43,423 nucleotides of DNA from the NCBI GenBank assembly GCA_963205115.1, contig CAUJHV010000011.1, forward strand, positions 1 to 43,423. Direction: 5' to 3'. A model generated the notes under the pieces. The model was not told where the DNA came from and did not search any database. It saw nothing but the letters and a program-made list of their open reading frames with translations. Source of the stretch: Pseudomonadota bacterium. Lineage in GTDB: Bacteria; Pseudomonadota; Gammaproteobacteria; Burkholderiales; Burkholderiaceae_C. A program made the translations under genes and the position numbers. Below, one piece after another: positions 1 to 6,789 of this stretch (the first letter of the stretch is position 1; the number at the start of each line of letters is the position of its first letter).

Positions 1-1
1 G

Positions 2-118
2 TTCCAGGCCGCCAAGCGTCGTGCCCGTGGCTTCGCCAGCTTCGACACCATCAGGACCGTCATCTTCCTGATCGCAGGCAAGCTCGACTTCGCCGCCGTC
101 AACCCTCACGCTCGGTAA
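2..118 (+). CDS. Transposase C-terminal fragment (probably ISL3 family), cut by window start
   Basis: Only the last 38 codons are present, open at the left window edge and ending in TAA. The tail contains KRRARGFASFDTIRTVIFLI and finishes AGKLDFAAVNPHAR. A basic stretch, then an RT-IFLIAGKLDF segment and a short NPHA tail is how I remember ISL3-type transposases ending; the family is from memory and not searched. The stop codon abuts a 24-bp sequence at 119-142 that looks like the terminal inverted repeat, which supports an insertion-sequence end. The catalytic DDE residues lie outside the window. Confidence 0.6.
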   Translation, partial: FQAAKRRARGFASFDTIRTVIFLIAGKLDFAAVNPHAR

Positions 119-142
119 CCCACTCGAAATTCAGTAGAGCCC
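119..142. repeat. Putative right terminal inverted repeat of the insertion sequence
   Basis: The sequence immediately after the transposase stop runs from CCCACTCGAAATTC to GTAGAGCCC. Read inward on the opposite strand it starts GGGCTCTACTGAATTTCG, in the style of ISL3-family ends. The next 8 bases (143-150, AGTTTTTC) would be one copy of an 8-bp target duplication if the family is right, and the porin frame resumes directly there. The partner repeat is outside the window. Confidence 0.5.
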
Positions 143-942
143 AGTTTTTCGACCGCCGCTCGACCTTGAGCCTGTCGTCCGACAAGGCCGGCGAACTGCG
201 CCTGGGACGCGACTACGTGCCCACCTACACGGCCTGGTCGCGGCACGACCCGTTCTCGCACGTGGGCGTGGCTGGCAGCAACAACTTCGGTGGCTCAGGG
301 CCGACGGGTCCGATCCGCGCCGCCTTCAGCACCAACCCCAACACGACGGTGCGCGCCAGCAACTCGCTGCAGTGGCTGACGCCCACCGGCCTGGGCGGCG
401 TCGAGGGCGGCGTGATGGTTGCTGCGGCCGAGGGCGGCACGGCAGCCAACGGCCTGGCCCGCCTGGTCGGTGCACGCCTGGGCTGGTCGAGCGGCCCGTT
501 CGGGGTCTCCGCCGCCACGTCGTGGACCACCAACAGCATCACCACACCGGCCAACAAGTTCAAGGACACCGTGGTCGGTGGCCATGCCGTCGTCGGCCCG
601 GTCCGTTTCACGGCGGCCTGGCGGAAATTCGACTACACGACATCGCGGCAGACGAATACCTTGCTCGGCGCGGTCTACACGGCGGGGCCCGGCGAGATCA
701 AGCTGTCCTGGCTGCGCGGCAACCTCTCGGGCCGCGTGGGCGCCACCGACATCGGCGCCAACGACGCCACCCAGATCGGGCTGGGCGGCGTCTACCACCT
801 GTCCAAGCGCAGCGCGCTGTATGCCACGGCCTCGCGCATCGACAACGATGGCAGGGCCAACTTCGTGGTCCCGGGTGGTGCGACGTTAGCCGTGGGCGGT
901 TCGTCGACAGGCTACGAGCTGGGACTGCGCCACAGCTTCTAG
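143..942 (+). pseudogene. Porin, 5' part removed by insertion-sequence insertion
   Basis: Outer-membrane general porin of the Burkholderiales type (porin_4-like trimeric 16-strand barrel). Reading in frame from the IS junction gives FFDRRSTLSLSSDKAGELRL, then GRDYVPTYT. This matches the internal porin segment (F-RRSTVSLSG--GELRLGRDY-P) that normally lies about 100 residues after the start, so the signal peptide and first strands are missing. The C-terminus, YELGLRHSF, ends in the terminal Phe that the BAM complex recognises. A TTG at 166 could open an ORF, but the frame runs upstream to the junction with no stop, so 166 is not a natural start. The remnant is about 266 codons against roughly 350-400 for intact relatives. 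It is probably non-functional. The rest of the gene should lie on the far side of the IS. Confidence 0.8.
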
Positions 943-958
943 GCGGCCACTCGGCCGC
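943..958 (+). terminator. GC-rich hairpin just after the porin stop
   Basis: GCGGCC, a 4-base loop ACTC, then GGCCGC form a perfect 6-bp stem directly after the TAG. No T-run follows, so it may be a weak terminator or only a 3'-end stabilising hairpin. Confidence 0.35.
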
Positions 959-1313
959 GGTGCCAGCGGGGCAACGCGAGCTTGCGCAGCCCGCTGGCCC
1001 CGCGCGTGCCCATCGCACAGCCCTCACGTGCGGTGCCGGTCGGGATGCCCGCGTCGACGGCAGTCGCATCGGCGGCCGGGTTTGACCCACCCTGATCCGG
1101 CGCGCAGAATGAATCCAGACACGGGCGATGGAGTTCGCCCCGAACTGCCAACCCGGCTGATGACTCCTGCTTGACTTCGCTAGAAGGGAGCAGGGTCATG
1201 GGGCAGGTGCCGCGACGCGTACCGGGGGACATTCCACACGCCGCGCGTGTGGATCGCCGATCGCACACTTCGCCCGCGCCCACGGTGCGGCGCACGCCGC
1301 GGAGGGCCAGGCG
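943..1313. other. Intergenic region before the hyf-like operon
   Basis: This 371-base stretch holds no convincing large gene. It contains the porin hairpin (943-958), a TTGACT hexamer at 1171-1176 that could be a -35 box although no good -10 lies at the right distance, an imperfect dyad (ATGACTCCTGCT at 1160-1171 against AGCAGGGTCAT at 1189-1199), and a possible 39-codon leader ORF at 1198-1317. The operon promoter is probably here but cannot be fixed by eye. Confidence 0.4.
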
Positions 1314-1317
1314 GTGA
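1198..1317 (+). CDS. Possible 39-codon leader ORF coupled to the HyfC-like start
   Basis: An ATG at 1198 is preceded by AAGGGAGCAGG, a good Shine-Dalgarno match. The frame runs 39 codons and stops with TGA at 1315-1317, overlapping the GTG start of the next gene in a GTGA arrangement. The product is very Arg/Pro-rich and its codon usage is less GC3-biased than that of neighbouring genes, which argues against a conserved protein. It may act only as a translated leader for coupling, or be chance. No homology is recognised. Confidence 0.25.
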   Translation: MGQVPRRVPGDIPHAARVDRRSHTSPAPTVRRTPRRARR

Positions 1318-2261
1318 CCGCGCGCGACATCGCGCTGCAGGTCGCCCAGGTGCTGGCGACGCTGCTGCTGGCGCCCTTGCTGCAAGGCATCGTGCTGCAG
1401 TTCGAAGAACGTGTGCAGCGCGCCCGCGGCCCCGGCATCTTCCAGCCTTACCGCGACTTGTGGAAGCTGTTCCACAAGCAGCTGGTGCTGCCGCACAGCG
1501 CCTCGTGGATCTTCTGGCTCGCACCGGTGGTTGCCTTCACGTGCATGCTGACGGTGCCCATCCTGATCCCGGTGCTCACCGACTATCCGCTGCCGCTGTC
1601 CAGCATGGGCGACTTGCTGGGCGGCGGGCTGATCCTCACGCTGGGCTCGTTCGTGATCCTGCTGGCGGGGCTGGACACAGGCAGCTCCTGGGGCGGCATC
1701 GGATCCAGCCGTGTGGTGATGCTCACCATCCTGGCCGAGCCCACGCTGATCCTCGTCTTCGTGGGCATCACGCTGCTGGCCAAGACCATGCTGCCCTTCG
1801 TGGTGAACCACCTGCTGGTGGCCAGCCTGGCGGTGTACTGGAGCCCGGCGCACCTGTTCCTGGTGCTGGCCTTCTTCGTGCTGCTGCTGGTGGAGACGGA
1901 TCGCCTGCCCATCCATTCGAGCACGCACCTGGAGGTCTACATGATCGAGGAGGCGCGCATCCTCGAGTATTCGGGCCCGCTGCTGGCGCTGGTGAAGTGG
2001 GCGTCCATGATGAAGCAGTTCATCCTCTACACGCTCTTCTGCAATGTGCTGACGCTGCCCTGGGGCTTGTCGCAGCAGGGCGGTGCGCTGGGCGCGGCGG
2101 GCGCGGCAGTGGCGCTGATGCTCAAGTTCACGCTTGTGGCATGTGCGGTGGTCACTGTCGAGACCATGCAGGCGCGGCTGCGCTTCTACCGCTACCAGGA
2201 GCCGCTGGCGCTGTCGTTCCTGTTTGCCGTTCTGGCCATCGTGGCCAACCAGATGGCTTGA
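1314..2261 (+). CDS. hyfC: HyfC/NuoH-like membrane subunit of an Ehr-like complex
   Basis: 315-residue polytopic inner-membrane protein of the NuoH/HyfC/HycD family, the subunit that links the hydrophilic redox arm to the membrane pumping modules. Near residues 30-50 it has the family's conserved cytoplasmic segment (RARGPGIFQPYRDLWKLF), then LDTGSSWGGIGSSR and an acidic loop ending EEARILEYSGPLLAL, the equivalent of the E-rich quinone/proton-coupling loop. Length matches E. coli HyfC (about 320). The GTG start is chosen because GGAGGG at 1301-1306 is spaced 7 bases and the N-terminal helix is complete. It is followed 4 bases later by the hyfE-like gene, so this opens an operon. The symbol is by family resemblance; the complex is probably not a hydrogenase (see the HyfG-like subunit). 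Confidence 0.85.
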   Translation: MTARDIALQVAQVLATLLLAPLLQGIVLQFEERVQRARGPGIFQPYRDLWKLFHKQLVLPHSASWIFWLAPVVAFTCMLTVPILIPVLTDYPLPLSSMGDLLGGGLILTLGSFVILLAGLDTGSSWGGIGSSRVVMLTILAEPTLILVFVGITLLAKTMLPFVVNHLLVASLAVYWSPAHLFLVLAFFVLLLVETDRLPIHSSTHLEVYMIEEARILEYSGPLLALVKWASMMKQFILYTLFCNVLTLPWGLSQQGGALGAAGAAVALMLKFTLVACAVVTVETMQARLRFYRYQEPLALSFLFAVLAIVANQMA

Positions 2262-2265
2262 CGCC

Positions 2266-2946
2266 ATGCTGCACACCGCGCTCAGCCCCCTGGCGTATTC
2301 GGTCTTCAGTCTGCTGTGCATCGGCAGCCTGCTGCTGGCGTTTGCGATGCTCGGCTCGCGCTGGCTCACGAACCACCTGTTCGCCTTTGCCGCGCAGTCC
2401 TGGCTGATCGCCCTGATCTCGGCGGCGATGGCCTGGGAGGGCGGCCTTGTCGAGCTGTACGGCGTGGCCGTGCTCACGGCGCTGGTGCGCGGGCTGTTGC
2501 TGCCCTACCTGCTGGCGCGCATCGCGCGCCAGCAGGATGTCGAGCGCGAGCTGCACCTCATCATCGAGCCCAGCAGCAGCCTGGTGCTGGGCGCGCTGCT
2601 GGTGCTCTTTGCCTTCATCGTCACCGCTCATCTGGGGCGTTTGATGGGTCTGGACGGCAGCATCGCGGTGCTGGCGCTGACGGTGATGCTGGCGATGACG
2701 CTCATCGGCTTCCTGATGCTGTCGGTGCGGCGTGAGGCGATGACGCAGATCCTGGGTCTGCTCGAGGTGGAGAACGGCATTTTCCTGGGCTCGCAGATCC
2801 TCGTTCCGCAGATGCCGATGCTGATCGAGCTGGTGGTGCTGTTCGACCTGCTGGTGGTCGTGGCCAGCCTGGGTGTGCTGGTGCGCTACCTGGTGGTGCA
2901 CGTGGGCAGCACCAGCAGCCACGAACTCAAGCGCCTGGTGGGGTGA
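2266..2946 (+). CDS. hyfE: HyfE-like (NuoK-related) membrane subunit
   Basis: 226-residue membrane protein with about seven hydrophobic helices, fitting HyfE, which carries a NuoK-like fold found in hydrogenase-4 and Ehr complexes but not in formate hydrogenlyase-1. The visible pattern is consistent: LLLAFAMLGSRWLTNHLFAF near the N-terminus, conserved EPSSSLVLGALLVL in the middle, and ENGIFLGSQILVPQMPMLIE near residues 165-190. The ATG at 2266 is used because longer versions would run into hyfC. The gene sits 4 bases after hyfC and overlaps hyfF by a GTGA, indicating translational coupling. It probably forms part of the proton/ion path between HyfC and the antiporter-like subunits. Confidence 0.8.
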   Translation: MLHTALSPLAYSVFSLLCIGSLLLAFAMLGSRWLTNHLFAFAAQSWLIALISAAMAWEGGLVELYGVAVLTALVRGLLLPYLLARIARQQDVERELHLIIEPSSSLVLGALLVLFAFIVTAHLGRLMGLDGSIAVLALTVMLAMTLIGFLMLSVRREAMTQILGLLEVENGIFLGSQILVPQMPMLIELVVLFDLLVVVASLGVLVRYLVVHVGSTSSHELKRLVG

Positions 2947-4442
2947 CGGCCATGGTCGCGTGGCTGATCACCCTGATGCTCCTGGCGCCAGCCTCGGCGG
3001 CGGCTGTGTGTGCGGTCTTCCGCGGGCCGCGCCTGGCCGAACTCGTGAACCTGGCCGCAGCCCTCGTCAGCGCCGCCTGCGCGCTGGCCATGCCCGGGCT
3101 GGCCCGCACCGTGCCGCCGGCCTGGCTGGGCGGCTACGTGCAGCTGGACGGCCTGGGCGCGTGGGTGCTGCTGTGCACGGGCGTGGTCTACCTGCTGGCG
3201 TCGATCTACGCGGTCGGCTACATGCGGCTGTCGACCGAAGCAGACCGGCTGCACCGCTTCTACGCCCTGTTTGCCGCCTTTGCGCTGAGCATGTTCATCG
3301 CGCCGTTGATGAACAACGCCGGCGTGTTCTGGATCGTCATCGAGCTGACGACACTGATCAGCACCTTCCTGGTCGGATTCGAGCGCGATGCCGAGAGCAT
3401 CGAGGCGGCCTGGAAGTACATCGTCGTCGTCTCGGCCGGCATCAGCCTGGCGCTGCTGGGCACGGTGCTCATGTACTGGGCCGGCAGCTTCGTGCTGCCG
3501 CCGCACTACGACATGCGCTGGGACGCGCTGGCCGCAGCGGCACCACGCATGAACCCGGTGCTGCTGCAGCTGGCCTTCCTGCTGATGCTGGTGGGCTACG
3601 GCACCAAGGCCGGCCTCGCGCCCATGCACACCTGGCTGCCCGACGCGCACAGCGAGGGCCCGGCACCGGTCTCGGCGATGCTGTCGGGCGCGCTGCTCAA
3701 CACGGCAATGCTGGGCATCGTGCGTGCGCTGCGGGTGACGGATGCGGCCGGTCTGCACGCGGTGCCGCATGGCGCGCTCGTGGCCATCGGCGCCTTCTCG
3801 ATGGCGGTGGCGGCGCTGTTCATCGTGCGCCAGCAGGGTGTCAAGCGGCTGATGGCGTATTCCAGCGTCGAACACATCGGCGTGCTGGCGCTGGGCTTCG
3901 GCTTCGGGGGCCCGCTGGGCGTGGCCGGCGCGATGGTGCACATGCTCGGCCACTCGCTGAACAAGTCGCTGATGTTCTTCGGCGCCGGCAATGCCATGCG
4001 CCAGTGGGGCAGCAAGTCCATGGACGACATCCGCGGCGTGCTGCACCACATGCAAGGTGGCGGGCTGATGTGGCTGGCCGGCGCGGTGGCGATCACCGGC
4101 GCGCCGCCGTTTGCGCTGTTCCTCAGCGAGTTCACGATCCTGCGCGCGGGCATGGCGGGTCCAGTCGCCTGGGCCGCGTGGGTGATGGCGCTGCTGCTGA
4201 TCGTCATCTTCATCGGCTTCCTGAACCACTTCCGGCACATGTTCTTCGGCGACGACCACACCGCCGCCGCCGCATGGCCGGCGACGGGCGTGGTGCTCGG
4301 GGCGTGGATGCTGGTGCCGATGGCGATGGCCCTGGTGCCGCTGGTGGTGCTGGGGCTGTGGTGGCCGCAGGCGCTGTGGGACTACCTGCAGACGGTGGCC
4401 GTGGCGCTGGGCAGCGGCACGCCGTGGGGCGGCACGCCATGA
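2943..4442 (+). CDS. hyfF: HyfF-like antiporter-type (NuoL/M/N family) subunit
   Basis: 499-residue proton-translocating module of the Mrp/NuoN family, about 14 transmembrane helices. Key ionisable residues of the channel are kept: a Glu in VFWIVIELTTLIST (around residue 135), Lys in GYGTKAGLAPMHTWLPDAHS (around residue 220), the discontinuous-helix segment EGPAPVSAMLSGALLNTA, and Lys in GHSLNKSLMFFGAGN (around residue 345). This suggests a working proton or cation channel. The GTG at 2943 overlaps the hyfE stop (GTGA); an ATG three codons on is the alternative start. It overlaps the next gene by ATGA. E. coli HyfF is about 526 residues, so this is normal in length. Confidence 0.85.
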   Translation: MTAMVAWLITLMLLAPASAAAVCAVFRGPRLAELVNLAAALVSAACALAMPGLARTVPPAWLGGYVQLDGLGAWVLLCTGVVYLLASIYAVGYMRLSTEADRLHRFYALFAAFALSMFIAPLMNNAGVFWIVIELTTLISTFLVGFERDAESIEAAWKYIVVVSAGISLALLGTVLMYWAGSFVLPPHYDMRWDALAAAAPRMNPVLLQLAFLLMLVGYGTKAGLAPMHTWLPDAHSEGPAPVSAMLSGALLNTAMLGIVRALRVTDAAGLHAVPHGALVAIGAFSMAVAALFIVRQQGVKRLMAYSSVEHIGVLALGFGFGGPLGVAGAMVHMLGHSLNKSLMFFGAGNAMRQWGSKSMDDIRGVLHHMQGGGLMWLAGAVAITGAPPFALFLSEFTILRAGMAGPVAWAAWVMALLLIVIFIGFLNHFRHMFFGDDHTAAAAWPATGVVLGAWMLVPMAMALVPLVVLGLWWPQALWDYLQTVAVALGSGTPWGGTP

Positions 4443-5941
4443 ACGGCTGTGTGCTGCACGCGCTGAGGCCGGCCGAACTGCCGGCGGCCTGCACGGCCTT
4501 GCTGGCGCGAGGCGGGCGCATGCAGTTCGCCTATGCCTGGTTTCCGTCGCCTGGCGATGCCGAGTTGCGCTATGTCGTGGCGCCAGGGGCCGGTGAGCCT
4601 TTTGCGGCCTGGCGCGTGCCGGTGGCGCCAGGCGGCGAGGTGCCGAGCCTGGCCCATGCGGCGCCGCTGCTGGGCTGGTACGAACGCGAGATCATGGACC
4701 TGTGCGGGCTGCGCTTTGCCGGCCACCCCGAACCCGAACCTTTGGTGTTGCACGCGGGTGCGCGGCCGGCTCGGCCGCCGCTGGAGCCCGGGGACGCCGC
4801 CGATGCGTCGCTGCCGTTTTCGCCCCAGCCGGTTCGTGTGCCGGAACTGCACACGCGGGCCGGTCTGCGCGAGGTGCAACTGCTGCCCTTCGGCCCCGTG
4901 CGCGGCGGCGTGACGGAGTCGGCCCGCTTCGTCTTCATGTACCTGGGCGAGGCCATCATCTACTACCAGCCGCAGCTGTTCTTCAAGCACCGCGGCATGG
5001 AACGGCGATTCCAGGGCCTGGACGCCGACCCGGCCACGCTGCTGGCCGAGCGTGTGTCCGGCGTGGGCAGCATCTGCCACGCACTGGCCTACTGCCAGGC
5101 CGTGGAAGCCGCCTGCGGCTGCGTGGTGCCCGCGCGCGCGCAAGCGCTGCGCGTGCTGCTGGCCGAGATCGAGCGGCTGTACAACCACCTGCACTACCTG
5201 GGCCACCTGGCCCACACGACGACGTTGAAGGTTGGTGAGGCCGAAGGCCTGCTGCTGGAAGAGCGGGCCAAGCAGCTCTTGGCGCGGCTGACGGGCAGCC
5301 GTTTTGGCCGCGGCCTGCTGGTGCCGGGCGGCCTGCGCCGCGACATCGCCATGCCATCGACGATGCGTGCCGATATCGAGCGGCTGCGCGCCCAGGCGCA
5401 GCGCTACGCCCACATGCTGCGCCACACACAAAGCCACCTGGACCGCCTGCTGACCACCGGCGTGCTGGCGCGCCAGGTCGCGTTCGACCAGGGCGCGACC
5501 GGGCCGGTGGAACGTGCCAGCGGCCAGGACCGCGACCTGCGCCGCGACCATCCCTACGCCGCGTATGGCGGCCTGCCGCTGGCTGTGCCGGTGCGCACGG
5601 CGGGTGACGCCGATGCGCGCATGCGCGTGCGCATGGACGAGATCGAGGCCAGCTTTTCGCTGCTGCTTTCACCGGTTAGTTATTCGGCCGAAGGCGTGGT
5701 GCGGGCTGCCTGCATGCCGGTGCCTGGCGCCGAAGGCCTGGGCTGGGCCGAAGGGCCGCGCGGCAGCGTGTTCTACGCCGTGCACCTGGATGGCGAAGGA
5801 CGCCTGGCGCGGGTGAAGATCAAGTCGCCTTCGTTCTCGAACTGGCGCGTCTTCCCGTCCACCGTGCACGACAGCAACATGATGGATTACGCGATCAACG
5901 AGGCCAGCTTCGGCCTCACCGTGGCGGGCTGCGACCGCTGA
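4439..5941 (+). CDS. hyfG: HyfG-like large subunit (NuoC+NuoD fusion) lacking NiFe cysteines
   Basis: 500-residue fusion of a NuoC-type 30-kDa domain (about residues 1-140, with PLLGWYEREIMDLCGLRF) and a NuoD/hydrogenase large-subunit domain (about 145-500, starting LLPFGPVRGGVTESARF), as in HycE/HyfG. In true group-4 NiFe hydrogenases the metal is held by an N-terminal CxxC (RVCGICG) and a C-terminal DPCxxC. Here the first motif reads RVSGVGSICH at 205-214, with Ser and Gly where the cysteines should be, and the protein ends FGLTVAGCDR, with one Cys and no DPCxxC or cleavable tail. A NiFe site is therefore very unlikely. The domain may bind a quinone-like or other acceptor, as NuoD does. It overlaps hyfF by ATGA. 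The name reflects architecture only. Confidence 0.85.
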   Translation: MNGCVLHALRPAELPAACTALLARGGRMQFAYAWFPSPGDAELRYVVAPGAGEPFAAWRVPVAPGGEVPSLAHAAPLLGWYEREIMDLCGLRFAGHPEPEPLVLHAGARPARPPLEPGDAADASLPFSPQPVRVPELHTRAGLREVQLLPFGPVRGGVTESARFVFMYLGEAIIYYQPQLFFKHRGMERRFQGLDADPATLLAERVSGVGSICHALAYCQAVEAACGCVVPARAQALRVLLAEIERLYNHLHYLGHLAHTTTLKVGEAEGLLLEERAKQLLARLTGSRFGRGLLVPGGLRRDIAMPSTMRADIERLRAQAQRYAHMLRHTQSHLDRLLTTGVLARQVAFDQGATGPVERASGQDRDLRRDHPYAAYGGLPLAVPVRTAGDADARMRVRMDEIEASFSLLLSPVSYSAEGVVRAACMPVPGAEGLGWAEGPRGSVFYAVHLDGEGRLARVKIKSPSFSNWRVFPSTVHDSNMMDYAINEASFGLTVAGCDR

Positions 5942-5970
5942 GAAGCTGTGAACCTGAACCGGAGGACACC

Positions 5971-6789
5971 ATGCCCCAATGGACCTTGTTCGGATTGACG
6001 CGAGGGCAGGCCAGCACGCGCTGGCCGGCGCCCGGCGCCGACGATGGCCAGGCCGGCGTGCTGGGCATGCCGCGCCTGGACCCTTCACGCTGCCAGGCCG
6101 ATTGCAGTGCCTGCGCACAGGCCTGCATCACGCAGGCCATTCAACTGGTGCCATCGCCGGCGCCGGCGCCGGGTGAGGCGCGCATCCGCATCGACTACGG
6201 CCGGTGCATCGCCTGCCAGCTGTGTGTCGAGGCCTGCCCCACGGGCGCCTTGCAGCCCAGCGGCGACTGGGCGCTGGGCGTGCGCGACCGCGACGACCTG
6301 GTCTGGCGCGAGGCGCTGGACGCGCCGCCTGCCAAGGCGCTGGCCAGCGGCATCCGCCGCGTCTTCGGCCGCAGCCTGCATATCCGGCATGTCGATGCCG
6401 GCTCCTGCAACGGCTGCGAGTCCGAACTGCAGGCGCTGGGCAATCCCTTCTACAACCTGCACCGGCTGGGCATCTTCTTCACGCCGTCGCCGCGTTTTGC
6501 CGACCTGCTGCTGGTCACCGGCCCGGTGAGCTATGCGATGCGCGAGCCGCTGCGCGCCACCTACGACGCGATGCCCGAGCCGCGCTGGGTGATGGCCTGC
6601 GGCACCTGCGCCGTGTGCGGTGGCGTCGCCGAAGGCGGTTATGCCGGCGGCGCGGGCCTGGATGGTGTGCTGCCGGTGGACATGTGGCTGCCGGGGTGTC
6701 CGCCGAATCCGGCGGCCCTCATCCACGCCCTGCTGCAACTGCTGGAACGCGTGCCGGCGGACTTTCACGGAGGCCGCCATGTCGGCTGA
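5971..6789 (+). CDS. hyfI: HyfH-HyfI fusion: 2x[4Fe-4S] ferredoxin plus NuoB-like small subunit
   Basis: 272-residue soluble electron-transfer subunit. Residues 35-95 form a two-cluster ferredoxin: C41, C45, C48, C52 (unusual three-residue first gap) and C79, C82, C85, C89-P. From about residue 135 a NuoB/HycG-like domain follows, with CNGCE at 146-150, CGTCAVC at 210-216 and GCPP at 242-245, the ligand pattern for the proximal [4Fe-4S] cluster. In E. coli these are separate proteins (HyfH and HyfI), so this is a gene fusion. The start has a strong GGAGGA at 5961. A 29-base gap separates it from hyfG, and its 3' end overlaps hyfB by 11 bases. It probably carries electrons to the HyfG-like domain; the electron donor is not evident here. 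Confidence 0.85.
   Translation: MPQWTLFGLTRGQASTRWPAPGADDGQAGVLGMPRLDPSRCQADCSACAQACITQAIQLVPSPAPAPGEARIRIDYGRCIACQLCVEACPTGALQPSGDWALGVRDRDDLVWREALDAPPAKALASGIRRVFGRSLHIRHVDAGSCNGCESELQALGNPFYNLHRLGIFFTPSPRFADLLLVTGPVSYAMREPLRATYDAMPEPRWVMACGTCAVCGGVAEGGYAGGAGLDGVLPVDMWLPGCPPNPAALIHALLQLLERVPADFHGGRHVG

Noticed and set aside
1171..1199. TTGACT as a firm sigma-70 promoter
   Set aside because: The -35 is good, but the bases at -10 distance (GGTCAT) are a poor match, so only a possible element is noted.
2873..4438. Long open frame running into the HyfG-like gene from upstream
   Set aside because: It is the shadow of hyfF in another frame: Arg/Gly/Ala-rich with no family features. The real start is the ATG at 4439.
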